Below, piece after piece: positions 42,095 to 50,371 of a stretch of 64,000 nt of DNA. How positions within the stretch are numbered: the first letter of the stretch is position 1; each line of letters opens with the position of its first letter. Origin of the DNA: UBA1444 sp964521625 (GTDB taxonomy: Bacteria > Bacillota > Negativicutes > UBA1444); assembly GCA_964521625.1 (NCBI GenBank), contig CAZFSM010000001.1, positions 1 through 64,000 of the forward strand. Reading direction: 5' to 3'. Both the position numbers and the translations under genes were made by a program. The notes under the pieces were generated by a model. It had not been told where the DNA came from and did no database searches. It was given only the letters and a program-made list of their open reading frames with translations.

Positions 42095-43966
42095 ATGATG
42101 AAATCATATGATGCGGCATTTACAAGAAGCAAAAATCGCAAAAAATCACTTAGAGTCGTAATACAGGCTGTCTGCTTGCTGTTGCTTTTGGCGGTGGTTC
42201 TCTATGCGTTGGTAACATTCACGCAATATACTCCCTTTTCGCGAGCTACTACCAGTTATGCAGGAGATAAAGGTTTTGTTGCGATATCCTATTTTGGCGT
42301 AGAGCGAATCGGCGCCCAAAATATAATCGGCGTTAATCGATTGCGAGAACATTTAGAGGCGTTAAAAAAACAAGGCTATGTTACGATAAACCAACAAGAC
42401 ATCATCAATTACTACCAAACCGGTAAGCTACTGCCGGAAAAATCACTGTTCCTTATGTTTGAGGATGGCAGGCGAGATACAGTAATTTTTTCGCAAAAAA
42501 TCATGGAAGATCTAAATTACCAAGCGACAATACTTACCTACCCGGAAACGTTTGATAATCGGGATACCAAGTTCTTATTGCCGGCGGATTTAAAAGATTT
42601 GGAGCAGACCAGTTACTGGGAAATGGGGTCCAATGGATATCGATTAGCATTTATCAATGTCTTTGATCGTTACAATAATTATATCGGCGAACTGGATCCA
42701 CTTGAGCATGTTCGGATGCAACCCTATTTGGGACGCCGCTATAACCATTATTTGATGGATTATGTTCGTGATGAATTCTACGTGCCAAAAGAAAGCTATG
42801 AAAAAATGAAAACGCGCATTTCGTATGATTACGAAACTCTGCGGCGTATTTATCTGTCGGAAATAGGCTATGTTCCGAAGCTGTACACGCTGATGCATTC
42901 CAATACCGGAAGCTTTGGCAATAATGATAAAGTAAGCGCACTAAATGAACATTGGATAAAAGAAATATTCAAAATGAACTTCAATCGTGAAGGCTACTGT
43001 TTGAACTTGCGAAATAGTAGTATATTTGACTTGACGCGCATGCAGCCGCAAGCATATTGGTATACCAATCATTTGTTGATGAGAATCAAATATGATGTGT
43101 ATCAAAAAATAGACTTTGTGGATGGCGATGTAGCCAGGCACAACGCATGGGACGTGCTCAAAGGCGCCTTGGAGGTGCAGCAGGAAACACTGATTGTAAC
43201 CACGCTTCCCAAAGAAACCGGCTTGATTCGGCTGAAACAGGGAGGCGAGTTTGCTGACGCCAAAGTATCGGTTCAGCTAAAAGGCAATAAAGTTGGCGGG
43301 CAAACAGTCTATCTTCGGGCTAACAAAACACTGGGCAGCTATCTTGCTGTTGAAATAACCAATAATTATTTGTATGTTAGCGAGAAAGGCAGCGAGGGCA
43401 GAAAAGTATTATTTGAACTTAATCTGGACCGTCATGACGGCAAACCGCAAATCTCGATACCAGAAGACAAAAAAGCAGCTGAACTGCGCGCGTTGGAAAC
43501 ATTTTCCCGCTACGCCACTTCAGCGGAAAAAGCTAAAATTTATGCTACCCGTATGAAGGATAAAGAGTTGGAGAAAGTTCCCACCGTTCCTGAGGGAGCC
43601 AAAGAGTATGTTCCCAATATCAGTGTTCACGCACTTGGCAATCGCAAACTTGACATCGCATTGCGCGGTGAACAGATTAGTGTGACAATTGATGGCAAGG
43701 AAGCAGTACGAGATCTGAAAGTCAGTCGCCGCGAAGCGGGCGGTGTGTATTTGGAGTCAGGCTGGGGCGCCAAAGGTTGGAGCCAACGGAATTTAGCCGA
43801 TGATGTTTATGATGGCGTGTTTGAAAAGCTGCTCATTACGGGAAACACTGGCGCGGCAACAGAAACGGTTATATTTGATGGCAAGCTGCAAGGCTGGGAC
43901 GGAATCAAACATAAGATTAAAACAGTGTGGGAAGCGCTGATTAACTGGTTTATTGTCAATTTATAG
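42095..43966 (+). CDS. Membrane-anchored deacetylase-like protein with jelly-roll C-terminus
   Basis: 623 residues: TM helix (about 25-45), a NodB-like periplasmic domain (VAISYFGVE..., LREHLEALKKQGYVTINQQDII, SLFLMFEDGRRDTVIF, ATILTYPETF, and WEMGSNGYRLAFIN), then a long helical segment, and a C-terminal beta-rich module (about 385-600; VSVQLKGNKVGGQTVYLRAN, YLYVSEKGSEGRKV, ISVTIDGKEAV). The FEDGRRDT segment replaces T-F-D-D, so activity is unclear. The C-terminal domain resembles LamG/carbohydrate-binding jelly rolls. Its gene begins one base after the synthase stop, so the two products are probably made together. A polymer-modifying or -processing role is inferred. Confidence 0.65.
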   Translation: MMKSYDAAFTRSKNRKKSLRVVIQAVCLLLLLAVVLYALVTFTQYTPFSRATTSYAGDKGFVAISYFGVERIGAQNIIGVNRLREHLEALKKQGYVTINQQDIINYYQTGKLLPEKSLFLMFEDGRRDTVIFSQKIMEDLNYQATILTYPETFDNRDTKFLLPADLKDLEQTSYWEMGSNGYRLAFINVFDRYNNYIGELDPLEHVRMQPYLGRRYNHYLMDYVRDEFYVPKESYEKMKTRISYDYETLRRIYLSEIGYVPKLYTLMHSNTGSFGNNDKVSALNEHWIKEIFKMNFNREGYCLNLRNSSIFDLTRMQPQAYWYTNHLLMRIKYDVYQKIDFVDGDVARHNAWDVLKGALEVQQETLIVTTLPKETGLIRLKQGGEFADAKVSVQLKGNKVGGQTVYLRANKTLGSYLAVEITNNYLYVSEKGSEGRKVLFELNLDRHDGKPQISIPEDKKAAELRALETFSRYATSAEKAKIYATRMKDKELEKVPTVPEGAKEYVPNISVHALGNRKLDIALRGEQISVTIDGKEAVRDLKVSRREAGGVYLESGWGAKGWSQRNLADDVYDGVFEKLLITGNTGAATETVIFDGKLQGWDGIKHKIKTVWEALINWFIVNL

Positions 43967-44000
43967 TAGTGGGGGCTTCAGTAATGGGTATCGGTAAAAC

Positions 44001-45026
44001 ATGAGCAGATGCATGAAGAAAGCGATCTTCCTTTTAATGGTCATGGCTGTTTTGACAGGTTGTTCCGCTAACCATGAAGGATTAGCGCAAAAAAATGAAG
44101 CGGTTGACATGACGCGCTCGGCCTGGATTACCTACTGGGATTTGAATTCCGGAGAAAAAGAGTTGGCCCGGTTAGGGAAGAAAGTCGGCAAGCTGGTTTA
44201 CTTTGCCGCTTTTTTCGATGAACTGGATCGACTATTTGTACCGCAACAGCTGCTGGATGTTAAAAACGAGCACTTGCGAAAAAAATACCATGCGGAATCT
44301 TATCTATGCTTCGTTAACGACAAAAAGAATCTTAGCGGGTCTGTCGTTCTAAAGGATACGGATTTGCTCAAACGTGTTTTAGCTACAGATGATTTGATCG
44401 ATAAACACATCGCCGATATTATCGAAATAACGTTGAAAGCTCAGTATGACGGAATAGAGATCGATTATGAACGCGTCTGGAAAGATGAAGTTGTCAGCAA
44501 GCAGTTTGTGAAATTTGTCAATAAGATTGCCTTAAAAGCGCGTGAAAACAACTTGAAACTGCGAATTGTTCTAGAGCCAAACTCTCCCTTTGAATCAAAA
44601 CAATTTGTCAAGGGACCAGAATACGTGGTCATGTTTTACAATTTGTTTGGCACGCACAGTGGCCCGGGACCCAAGGCAAACAAAGAATTCATCAACAAGC
44701 TGTTAGAGCGGATTGCCGATTTGCCTGGCGAGAAGACGGCGGCGTTCTCCTTGGGAGGCTGTATCTGGGGTTCAGACGGCAAGAAACAGTATATTACTGA
44801 GCAAGAAGCGATAACGTATGCAAAAGCTTATGATGCCTCGCCCAGCAGGGATGAGGCAAGCCAGAGCCTATATTTTCAGTACGAGAATGATAATGTCACA
44901 TACCATATTTGGTATGCAGACGCGACAACCCTGAACTATTGGCGAAACCTGGCCAAAGCAAAGGGGATTACCAACATTGCATTATGGCGATTGGGCGGTA
45001 ATCCGGAGATTGAAAAAATACGTTGA
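44001..45026 (+). CDS. GH18-type glycosidase lipoprotein
   Basis: 341 residues with a lipobox: MKKAIFLLMVMAVLTGCSANHEG, Cys being the lipidated residue. GH18 fold with RSAWITYWDL at the start, the catalytic motif DGIEIDYE (D-x-x-D-x-D-x-E type; Glu is the acid), and a barrel pattern ending in ITNIALWRLGGNPEI as in spore-cortex/YaaH-like GH18. It should cut HexNAc-containing polymers at the periplasmic face. ATG 44013 is an alternative start that places the charge-then-hydrophobic run at the N-terminus more naturally. It is the last gene of the block and may trim or release the polysaccharide. Confidence 0.8.
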   Translation: MSRCMKKAIFLLMVMAVLTGCSANHEGLAQKNEAVDMTRSAWITYWDLNSGEKELARLGKKVGKLVYFAAFFDELDRLFVPQQLLDVKNEHLRKKYHAESYLCFVNDKKNLSGSVVLKDTDLLKRVLATDDLIDKHIADIIEITLKAQYDGIEIDYERVWKDEVVSKQFVKFVNKIALKARENNLKLRIVLEPNSPFESKQFVKGPEYVVMFYNLFGTHSGPGPKANKEFINKLLERIADLPGEKTAAFSLGGCIWGSDGKKQYITEQEAITYAKAYDASPSRDEASQSLYFQYENDNVTYHIWYADATTLNYWRNLAKAKGITNIALWRLGGNPEIEKIR

Positions 45027-45053
45027 TCGCTGTCGATAGGGAGGGAGGCTGAC

Positions 45054-48000
45054 ATGAGCCGACGCTTTTTTCACGATTCCCGCGATTTGATCTACCGCCG
45101 TCCGTATGGGGCCGTTCCCTGCGGGTCGGCGGTTGCTTTGTCTTTTCAGGCGATGAGGCAGGATGCTCCGTTGCAGGTGCTGCTACGGACTTGGTCGACT
45201 TCAGCCGGCGAGTTCATTGTCAAAGCGGAAAAAGTATACGAAACAGAAGCTGGTGGCGGTCGGGTCTGCTACCAGTTCCAACTGGAGGCGCCTGCGACTC
45301 CCGGTCTTCTCTGGTATCACTTCATCGTAAACTACCCGGACCGGATGGCCTGGTTCGGCGCACCTGCCGATGGGTTGGGCGGCGCCGGGGAGGAATACAA
45401 CTCGCTGCCGACAGACTGGCAGATTACGGTTTATCAGGCGGGGGCCAGCGTGCCGGCCTGGTATACGCACGGCACTATGTATCAGATTTTTCCTGACCGG
45501 TTCTATCGGGGCGATGCAGCGGCCGACGTGCCGAAATTGCCGCCGATGGCACTATATCACCCGCATTGGAACGACTGGCCGTTTTATGCTAAAGATCCCC
45601 AGACAGGCAATATAGCCGCTTATGACTTCTTCGGCGGTACGCTGGACGGTGTGGTTGACAAACTGACCTATTTGAAAAGTTTGGGTGTCAGCATCATTTA
45701 CTTGAATCCGATTTTCCAGTCGGTTTCCAACCATAAGTATGACACTGGCGATTATAAGCAGGTCGATCCACAGTTTGGCGGCAATGAAGGTTTTGCCAGA
45801 CTGCAGTCGGCTGCGGCCGAGGTCGGCATCCGGATCATTCTCGATGGCGTGTTCAGTCATACCGGCGACGATAGCCCCTATTTTCAGGCGGCAATCCGTT
45901 CCAAAGATTCGCCCTACTATCCCTGGTATAGTTTCACCGAATACCCCGACACGTATGATTGCTGGTGGGGCGTGACTACCTTGCCGAACGTGAATGAGCT
46001 CGAGCCTTCTTATCGAAAGTTCATCAATAGCGGTAAAGATAGCGTAATCAAGCATTGGCTGAAAAAAGGCGCTGCTGGCTGGCGGCTCGACGTGGTAGAT
46101 GAACTGCCGGGCGAGTTCGTGCAAGAGATGTATCGCGAACTAAAACAGTTCAAGCCCGACGCCGTGTTGATCGGCGAAGTCTGGGAAGACGCTTCGCGCA
46201 AAGAAAGTTATGGCAAACTGCGTGAATATCTTTGGGGACATGAACTGGACTCAGTGATAAACTACCCATTTCGCTCGGCGGTGCTCGATTTTTTGACTGG
46301 AACGCAAACGGCGGCGGGAGCGCTGCGCCAGCTGGCCAGTCTCAACGAAAACTATCCGGCACCCTACTTCTATGCGACAATGAATGTGCTTGGCACGCAT
46401 GATGTACCGCGAGCCTTGACCCTGCTCGGCGGCGCGCCGGCGGAAAGCAGCCTGACCAAACTGGAACAGGCCCGCTACCGATTGCCGGACGAGGCGCAAA
46501 AATTGGCAGTGGCCCGGTTGAAGCTGGCCGCCCTGATTCAATTTGCCTCGCCGGGGGTTCCCTGTGTTTATTATGGCGACGAAGCCGGGCTGGAAGGACA
46601 CAGCGACCCGCAAAACCGTCGGACCTACCCCTGGGGTAACGAAAATGCGGAACTGTTGGAATGGTACCGGCAACTGGGGCAATTGCGGCAAAGCGAACCG
46701 GTGCTCAGGACGGGGCGCTGGATTCCGCTTACAGCCGGCGATGATGTATTTGCCTTTGGTCGGCGAACCGATGATGGTAAGGATGCCCTGGGCCAGCTGA
46801 TGACAGATGCCGCCGCAGTGGTGCTGGTGAATCGCAGCCAGCATAGCGTAGATTGCTGCGTCGATGTTTCGGCGATTTGTATGGGTCCGCTGCAGCAAAT
46901 CTTTCCTGCCGGAGGCGAACTGAAAATCCCTGACTCTGGCGGTCGACTTTTCATGAAGCTGCCGCCGCTATCTGCAGTGGTGCTAAAAGCAGGGCTACAC
47001 CCAATGTTTTCACAGCGCCAGTCTGGGGTTTTGCTGCATCCGAGCTCGCTGCCAGGGCCCAATGGGATCGGCGATCTGGGGCCGACCGCGCATGCCTTTG
47101 TCGATTGGCTGGCAGCCGGCAAACAAACGCTGTGGCAGATTTTGCCGTTGACTCCGGTCGATCAGGCTGGATCTCCCTATCAGAGTGCGTCAGCTTTTGC
47201 CGGCAATCCACTGCTGATTTCCCCCGATGAACTGATTGAGCAGGAGTTGCTGACAAAACAGGAGATGGGTGCAGGACTTTGCGACAACAAGGTGGAATAC
47301 GAAAAGATAGTGGTTTGGAAAGAATGTCTGCTCAGGCTGGCCTTTGACAGATTCCGCAGGCAGCCGGCGCCGGACACGTATCGCCAATTCTGTCGGGAAG
47401 CTGCTTTTTGGCTTGAGGACTATGCCCTGTTCATGGCATTGAAAGATTACCACGCCGGTGCTGCCTGGATCGAATGGGAACCGGAAATAGCCCGGCGCAA
47501 ACCGGCTGCTCTGACTCACTACCGGCAGGCGCTGGCGGCGGAGATAGAATTCTATCGGTTTGTTCAATATCTGTTTTTTAGCCAATGGCAGCGATTGCGC
47601 CAGCATGCCAATGCAGTGGGCGTGCGGATTGTCGGCGACTTGCCGATCTTTGTTTCCCACGACAGCGCCGATGTCTGGGCCTATCCCAAACTGTTTTCCC
47701 TGCGTAGCAGCGGTCATCCGAAGACTTGCGCCGGTGTGCCGCCAGATTATTTCAGCAAGACGGGTCAATTGTGGGGCAACCCGCATTATGATTGGCCCAG
47801 GCACGCCAAAGAAGATTACGCATGGTGGATCCGGCGCATCCAGTGGCTGTTCCGGGCAGTGGATGCCGTACGAATCGATCATTTCCGGGGATTTGAAGCT
47901 TGCTGGGCAGTTCCGGCCCGTGCAAAAACTGCAGTCAAAGGCAAATGGGCGAAGGGTCCGGCGGAACTGTTTTTCAATGCACTATGGCAACAGCTGGGTC

Positions 48001-48497
48001 CCGTGCCGTTCATCGCCGAAGATTTGGGCGTGATCACGCCGGAAGTCGTCAAATTGAAAGATTCCTTTTTTATGCCGGGCATGGTGATTTTGCAGTTTGA
48101 AATCTGGCCGACAAAAACGGATATTCACCTGCCGACGCCAACGCCCAATTCACTGTATTACAGCGGAACGCACGACAATGACACTTTGCTGGGCTGGCTA
48201 AAACAAATCAAGCAAAACCAACCGGCGATTTACAATGCTGCAGCCGCTTATGCTGGCTGCAAACCGTCGACAGCGGCCCGCAACCTGGTTAACCCATTGA
48301 TTGAACAAGTGCTGCGGAGTCAGGCGCGAATCGCAGTCATTCCATTGCAGGACTGGCTGGGGCTGGATGCAAACTCGCGGATGAATCGGCCGTCAACAGT
48401 AAGCGGCAACTGGTCCTGGCGACTGTCCGGCGGCGAACTGACCCCGGAACTGGCGGCGAAAATCGCCAGCCTGGTCGAGGCAACTGGCCGCGGCTGA
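45054..48497 (+). CDS. Fusion of GH13 amylase/neopullulanase and 4-alpha-glucanotransferase (MalQ)
   Basis: 1147 residues, two enzymes in one chain. Residues about 1-645 are GH13 (alpha-amylase/neopullulanase type): an N-terminal domain, MYQIFPDRFYRGD, YDFFGGTLDGVVDKL, nucleophile in GWRLDVVDE (about 346), acid/base in IGEVWEDA (about 374), LGTHDVPR (about 449). Residues about 653-1147 are GH77 MalQ: RQSGVLLHPSSLPGPNGIGDLG, PYQSASAFAGNPLLI, RIDHFRGFEACWAVP, FIAEDLGVITPEV and YSGTHDNDTLLGWL. Breaking and rebuilding alpha-glucans in one protein suits glycogen turnover. It is separated from glgP by the exopolysaccharide block. Ribosome site GGGAGG. Confidence 0.95.
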   Translation: MSRRFFHDSRDLIYRRPYGAVPCGSAVALSFQAMRQDAPLQVLLRTWSTSAGEFIVKAEKVYETEAGGGRVCYQFQLEAPATPGLLWYHFIVNYPDRMAWFGAPADGLGGAGEEYNSLPTDWQITVYQAGASVPAWYTHGTMYQIFPDRFYRGDAAADVPKLPPMALYHPHWNDWPFYAKDPQTGNIAAYDFFGGTLDGVVDKLTYLKSLGVSIIYLNPIFQSVSNHKYDTGDYKQVDPQFGGNEGFARLQSAAAEVGIRIILDGVFSHTGDDSPYFQAAIRSKDSPYYPWYSFTEYPDTYDCWWGVTTLPNVNELEPSYRKFINSGKDSVIKHWLKKGAAGWRLDVVDELPGEFVQEMYRELKQFKPDAVLIGEVWEDASRKESYGKLREYLWGHELDSVINYPFRSAVLDFLTGTQTAAGALRQLASLNENYPAPYFYATMNVLGTHDVPRALTLLGGAPAESSLTKLEQARYRLPDEAQKLAVARLKLAALIQFASPGVPCVYYGDEAGLEGHSDPQNRRTYPWGNENAELLEWYRQLGQLRQSEPVLRTGRWIPLTAGDDVFAFGRRTDDGKDALGQLMTDAAAVVLVNRSQHSVDCCVDVSAICMGPLQQIFPAGGELKIPDSGGRLFMKLPPLSAVVLKAGLHPMFSQRQSGVLLHPSSLPGPNGIGDLGPTAHAFVDWLAAGKQTLWQILPLTPVDQAGSPYQSASAFAGNPLLISPDELIEQELLTKQEMGAGLCDNKVEYEKIVVWKECLLRLAFDRFRRQPAPDTYRQFCREAAFWLEDYALFMALKDYHAGAAWIEWEPEIARRKPAALTHYRQALAAEIEFYRFVQYLFFSQWQRLRQHANAVGVRIVGDLPIFVSHDSADVWAYPKLFSLRSSGHPKTCAGVPPDYFSKTGQLWGNPHYDWPRHAKEDYAWWIRRIQWLFRAVDAVRIDHFRGFEACWAVPARAKTAVKGKWAKGPAELFFNALWQQLGPVPFIAEDLGVITPEVVKLKDSFFMPGMVILQFEIWPTKTDIHLPTPTPNSLYYSGTHDNDTLLGWLKQIKQNQPAIYNAAAAYAGCKPSTAARNLVNPLIEQVLRSQARIAVIPLQDWLGLDANSRMNRPSTVSGNWSWRLSGGELTPELAAKIASLVEATGRG

Positions 48498-48517
48498 AAA
48501 CAACTGGAGGGATTTCT

Positions 48518-49216
48518 ATGGCTACACCTTTGTATCAGGTGGAAAAAACCTGTCCAATTTGTGAAAAAGCATTCAAGTTGACTAAGACCCGCGGACAATC
48601 GATTCCGGTCAAGACGGATACGGACTTTTGTACGCATTTTAATGATATCAACCCTTACTACTACGCCATCTGGGTCTGCTCCCACTGCGGGTTCGCCGCC
48701 CACGAAGAGCGATTTTTTACGCTGTTGGAAACGCAGCGGGAAAAACTGAAGCAGTTTTTGGCCGGTCGACAGGTAAATCTGGATTTAGGCGACGAGCGGA
48801 CATGGGAACAGGCCGTAACCTCGCACAAACTGGCGATTCATTACGCCAACCTGATCTCCATGCCTGCCAGTCATATCGCCAGTCTTGAAATGCGATTGGC
48901 TTGGTTGTACCGGGAAAAAGAAATGATAAATGAAGAACAGGAGATGCTGCGCAAGGCGGTCGATGCATATAAGGCAGCATTTTTAAAAGAGAAGATGCCA
49001 ATTGGCAATTTGACGGAAGTTACGCTGACCTATCTGATTGGTGAATTGCTCAGGCGTACAGGCAACATCGAGGAAGCGTTGACATATTTGGGGCGGGTTG
49101 TCAGCAATCCGCAGGCTAAGAATGAAAAACGGATTCTCGATATGGCGCGTGAAGCTTGGCATGTCGCCCGGGAAATGAAAAAAGAGACAGGCAAAGAAGA
49201 AACCACCGGAGAGTGA
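48518..49216 (+). CDS. DUF2225 zinc-ribbon/TPR-like protein
   Basis: 232 residues. N-terminal zinc-ribbon-like pairs CPICEKAFK and CSHCGFAAHEE joined by a Tyr-rich segment (NPYYYAIWVC), followed by TPR-like helical hairpins (residues about 100-210). This is the DUF2225 pattern, common in Firmicutes but without an assigned biochemical function. It lies directly after the GH13-GH77 fusion and before sbcD; starts ATG 48518 after ACTGGAGG. Confidence 0.85.
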   Translation: MATPLYQVEKTCPICEKAFKLTKTRGQSIPVKTDTDFCTHFNDINPYYYAIWVCSHCGFAAHEERFFTLLETQREKLKQFLAGRQVNLDLGDERTWEQAVTSHKLAIHYANLISMPASHIASLEMRLAWLYREKEMINEEQEMLRKAVDAYKAAFLKEKMPIGNLTEVTLTYLIGELLRRTGNIEEALTYLGRVVSNPQAKNEKRILDMAREAWHVAREMKKETGKEETTGE

Positions 49217-49225
49217 GGGTGCTTA

Positions 49226-50371
49226 ATGCGGTTCATTCATACTTCAGATTGGCATTTGGGACGCCTGTTTTTCGGTGAGTCGTTGACCGGAGAGCAGGCG
49301 GCTCTTTTACAGGAATTTATTGCGTTGGTAAAAGACCTGCGGCCGGATGCGGTTCTGATCGCCGGCGATGTTTACGACCGCAGCGTGCCGCCGGCCGATG
49401 CGGTCGGTCTGCTTGATGAAACCCTGACGCGGCTGGTGCTGGAGCACCGGATTCCGGTACTGATGATCGCCGGCAATCATGACAGCGGGGCGCGGTTGGC
49501 CTTCGGACAGCAGTTTTTTGACCCCGCCGGACTGCATGTCTGTTCGGCTGCTATGCCGGAGACGGTCCGTTTGACGGATCAATGGGGGCCGGTTGATTTT
49601 GTCCTGGTTCCGTTCGCCGAAACGGCAGCAGTGAGATTGGCATTCGGCGAGGCGGCAGTGACCGAAGCCGATTCAGCGATGCAACAACGAATGGCTGCAA
49701 TACGACGCTTAGGTGCACATTCGCCCCGACAGGTGGCGATGGCGCATGCCTTTTTGACTGGCGGGCAACCTTCCGAATCGGAGCGACCGCTAAGCGTGGG
49801 TGGGTCTGGCGCTATCTCGACGAGTTCGTTCAGCGACTTTCAGTATGTTGCCATGGGGCACCTGCACCGACCACAGCGACTGGAAGCGGGGCGGCTCAGC
49901 TATAGCGGTTCATTGATGAAATATTCGTTTGAGGAAGCCAGTCACGCCAAAGGCGTGTTCATGGTCGAACTGGATCAGGCTGGCGCATTGTGTCAAGAGT
50001 TCATTCCACTGCCTGCTCGGCGGGACGTCCGCGTCGTGGCGGGCTTCTTCAACGATATTATGCAGGGCCCGGCAGCGGGCGAACAGCCGGACGACTATCT
50101 CAGTTTCCTGCTATCGGACGAAGCGCCAGTGATTCAGGCCGTACACCGCCTGCGCACGATTTATCCGAAAACCATGGAAATCAACTATCGTTACCAACAG
50201 GCGGCGCTTAGTCAGCCAAACGGGCAAAGGCCGGATCACCGGGCGCTATCGGCGACAGAACTGTTTGAATCATTTGCCGAGTGGTCAACCCAGAACCCGC
50301 TGACGGAACTGCAGCGAAAAACAATGGCGCCATTTTTGGCTCCCATCGACGGGGAAGGGGGCCAGAATTAA
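49226..50371 (+). CDS. sbcD: DNA repair nuclease SbcD
   Basis: 381 residues; Mre11-type calcineurin-like phosphoesterase. Metal motifs: TSDWHLGR, IAGDVYDRSVPP, AGNHDSG, and MAHAFLTGG and YVAMGHLHRPQ further on. It cuts DNA ends and hairpins as a complex with SbcC. The stop (TAA) shares a base with the sbcC ATG, so translation is coupled. Family length and motif order are complete. Confidence 0.96.
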   Translation: MRFIHTSDWHLGRLFFGESLTGEQAALLQEFIALVKDLRPDAVLIAGDVYDRSVPPADAVGLLDETLTRLVLEHRIPVLMIAGNHDSGARLAFGQQFFDPAGLHVCSAAMPETVRLTDQWGPVDFVLVPFAETAAVRLAFGEAAVTEADSAMQQRMAAIRRLGAHSPRQVAMAHAFLTGGQPSESERPLSVGGSGAISTSSFSDFQYVAMGHLHRPQRLEAGRLSYSGSLMKYSFEEASHAKGVFMVELDQAGALCQEFIPLPARRDVRVVAGFFNDIMQGPAAGEQPDDYLSFLLSDEAPVIQAVHRLRTIYPKTMEINYRYQQAALSQPNGQRPDHRALSATELFESFAEWSTQNPLTELQRKTMAPFLAPIDGEGGQN

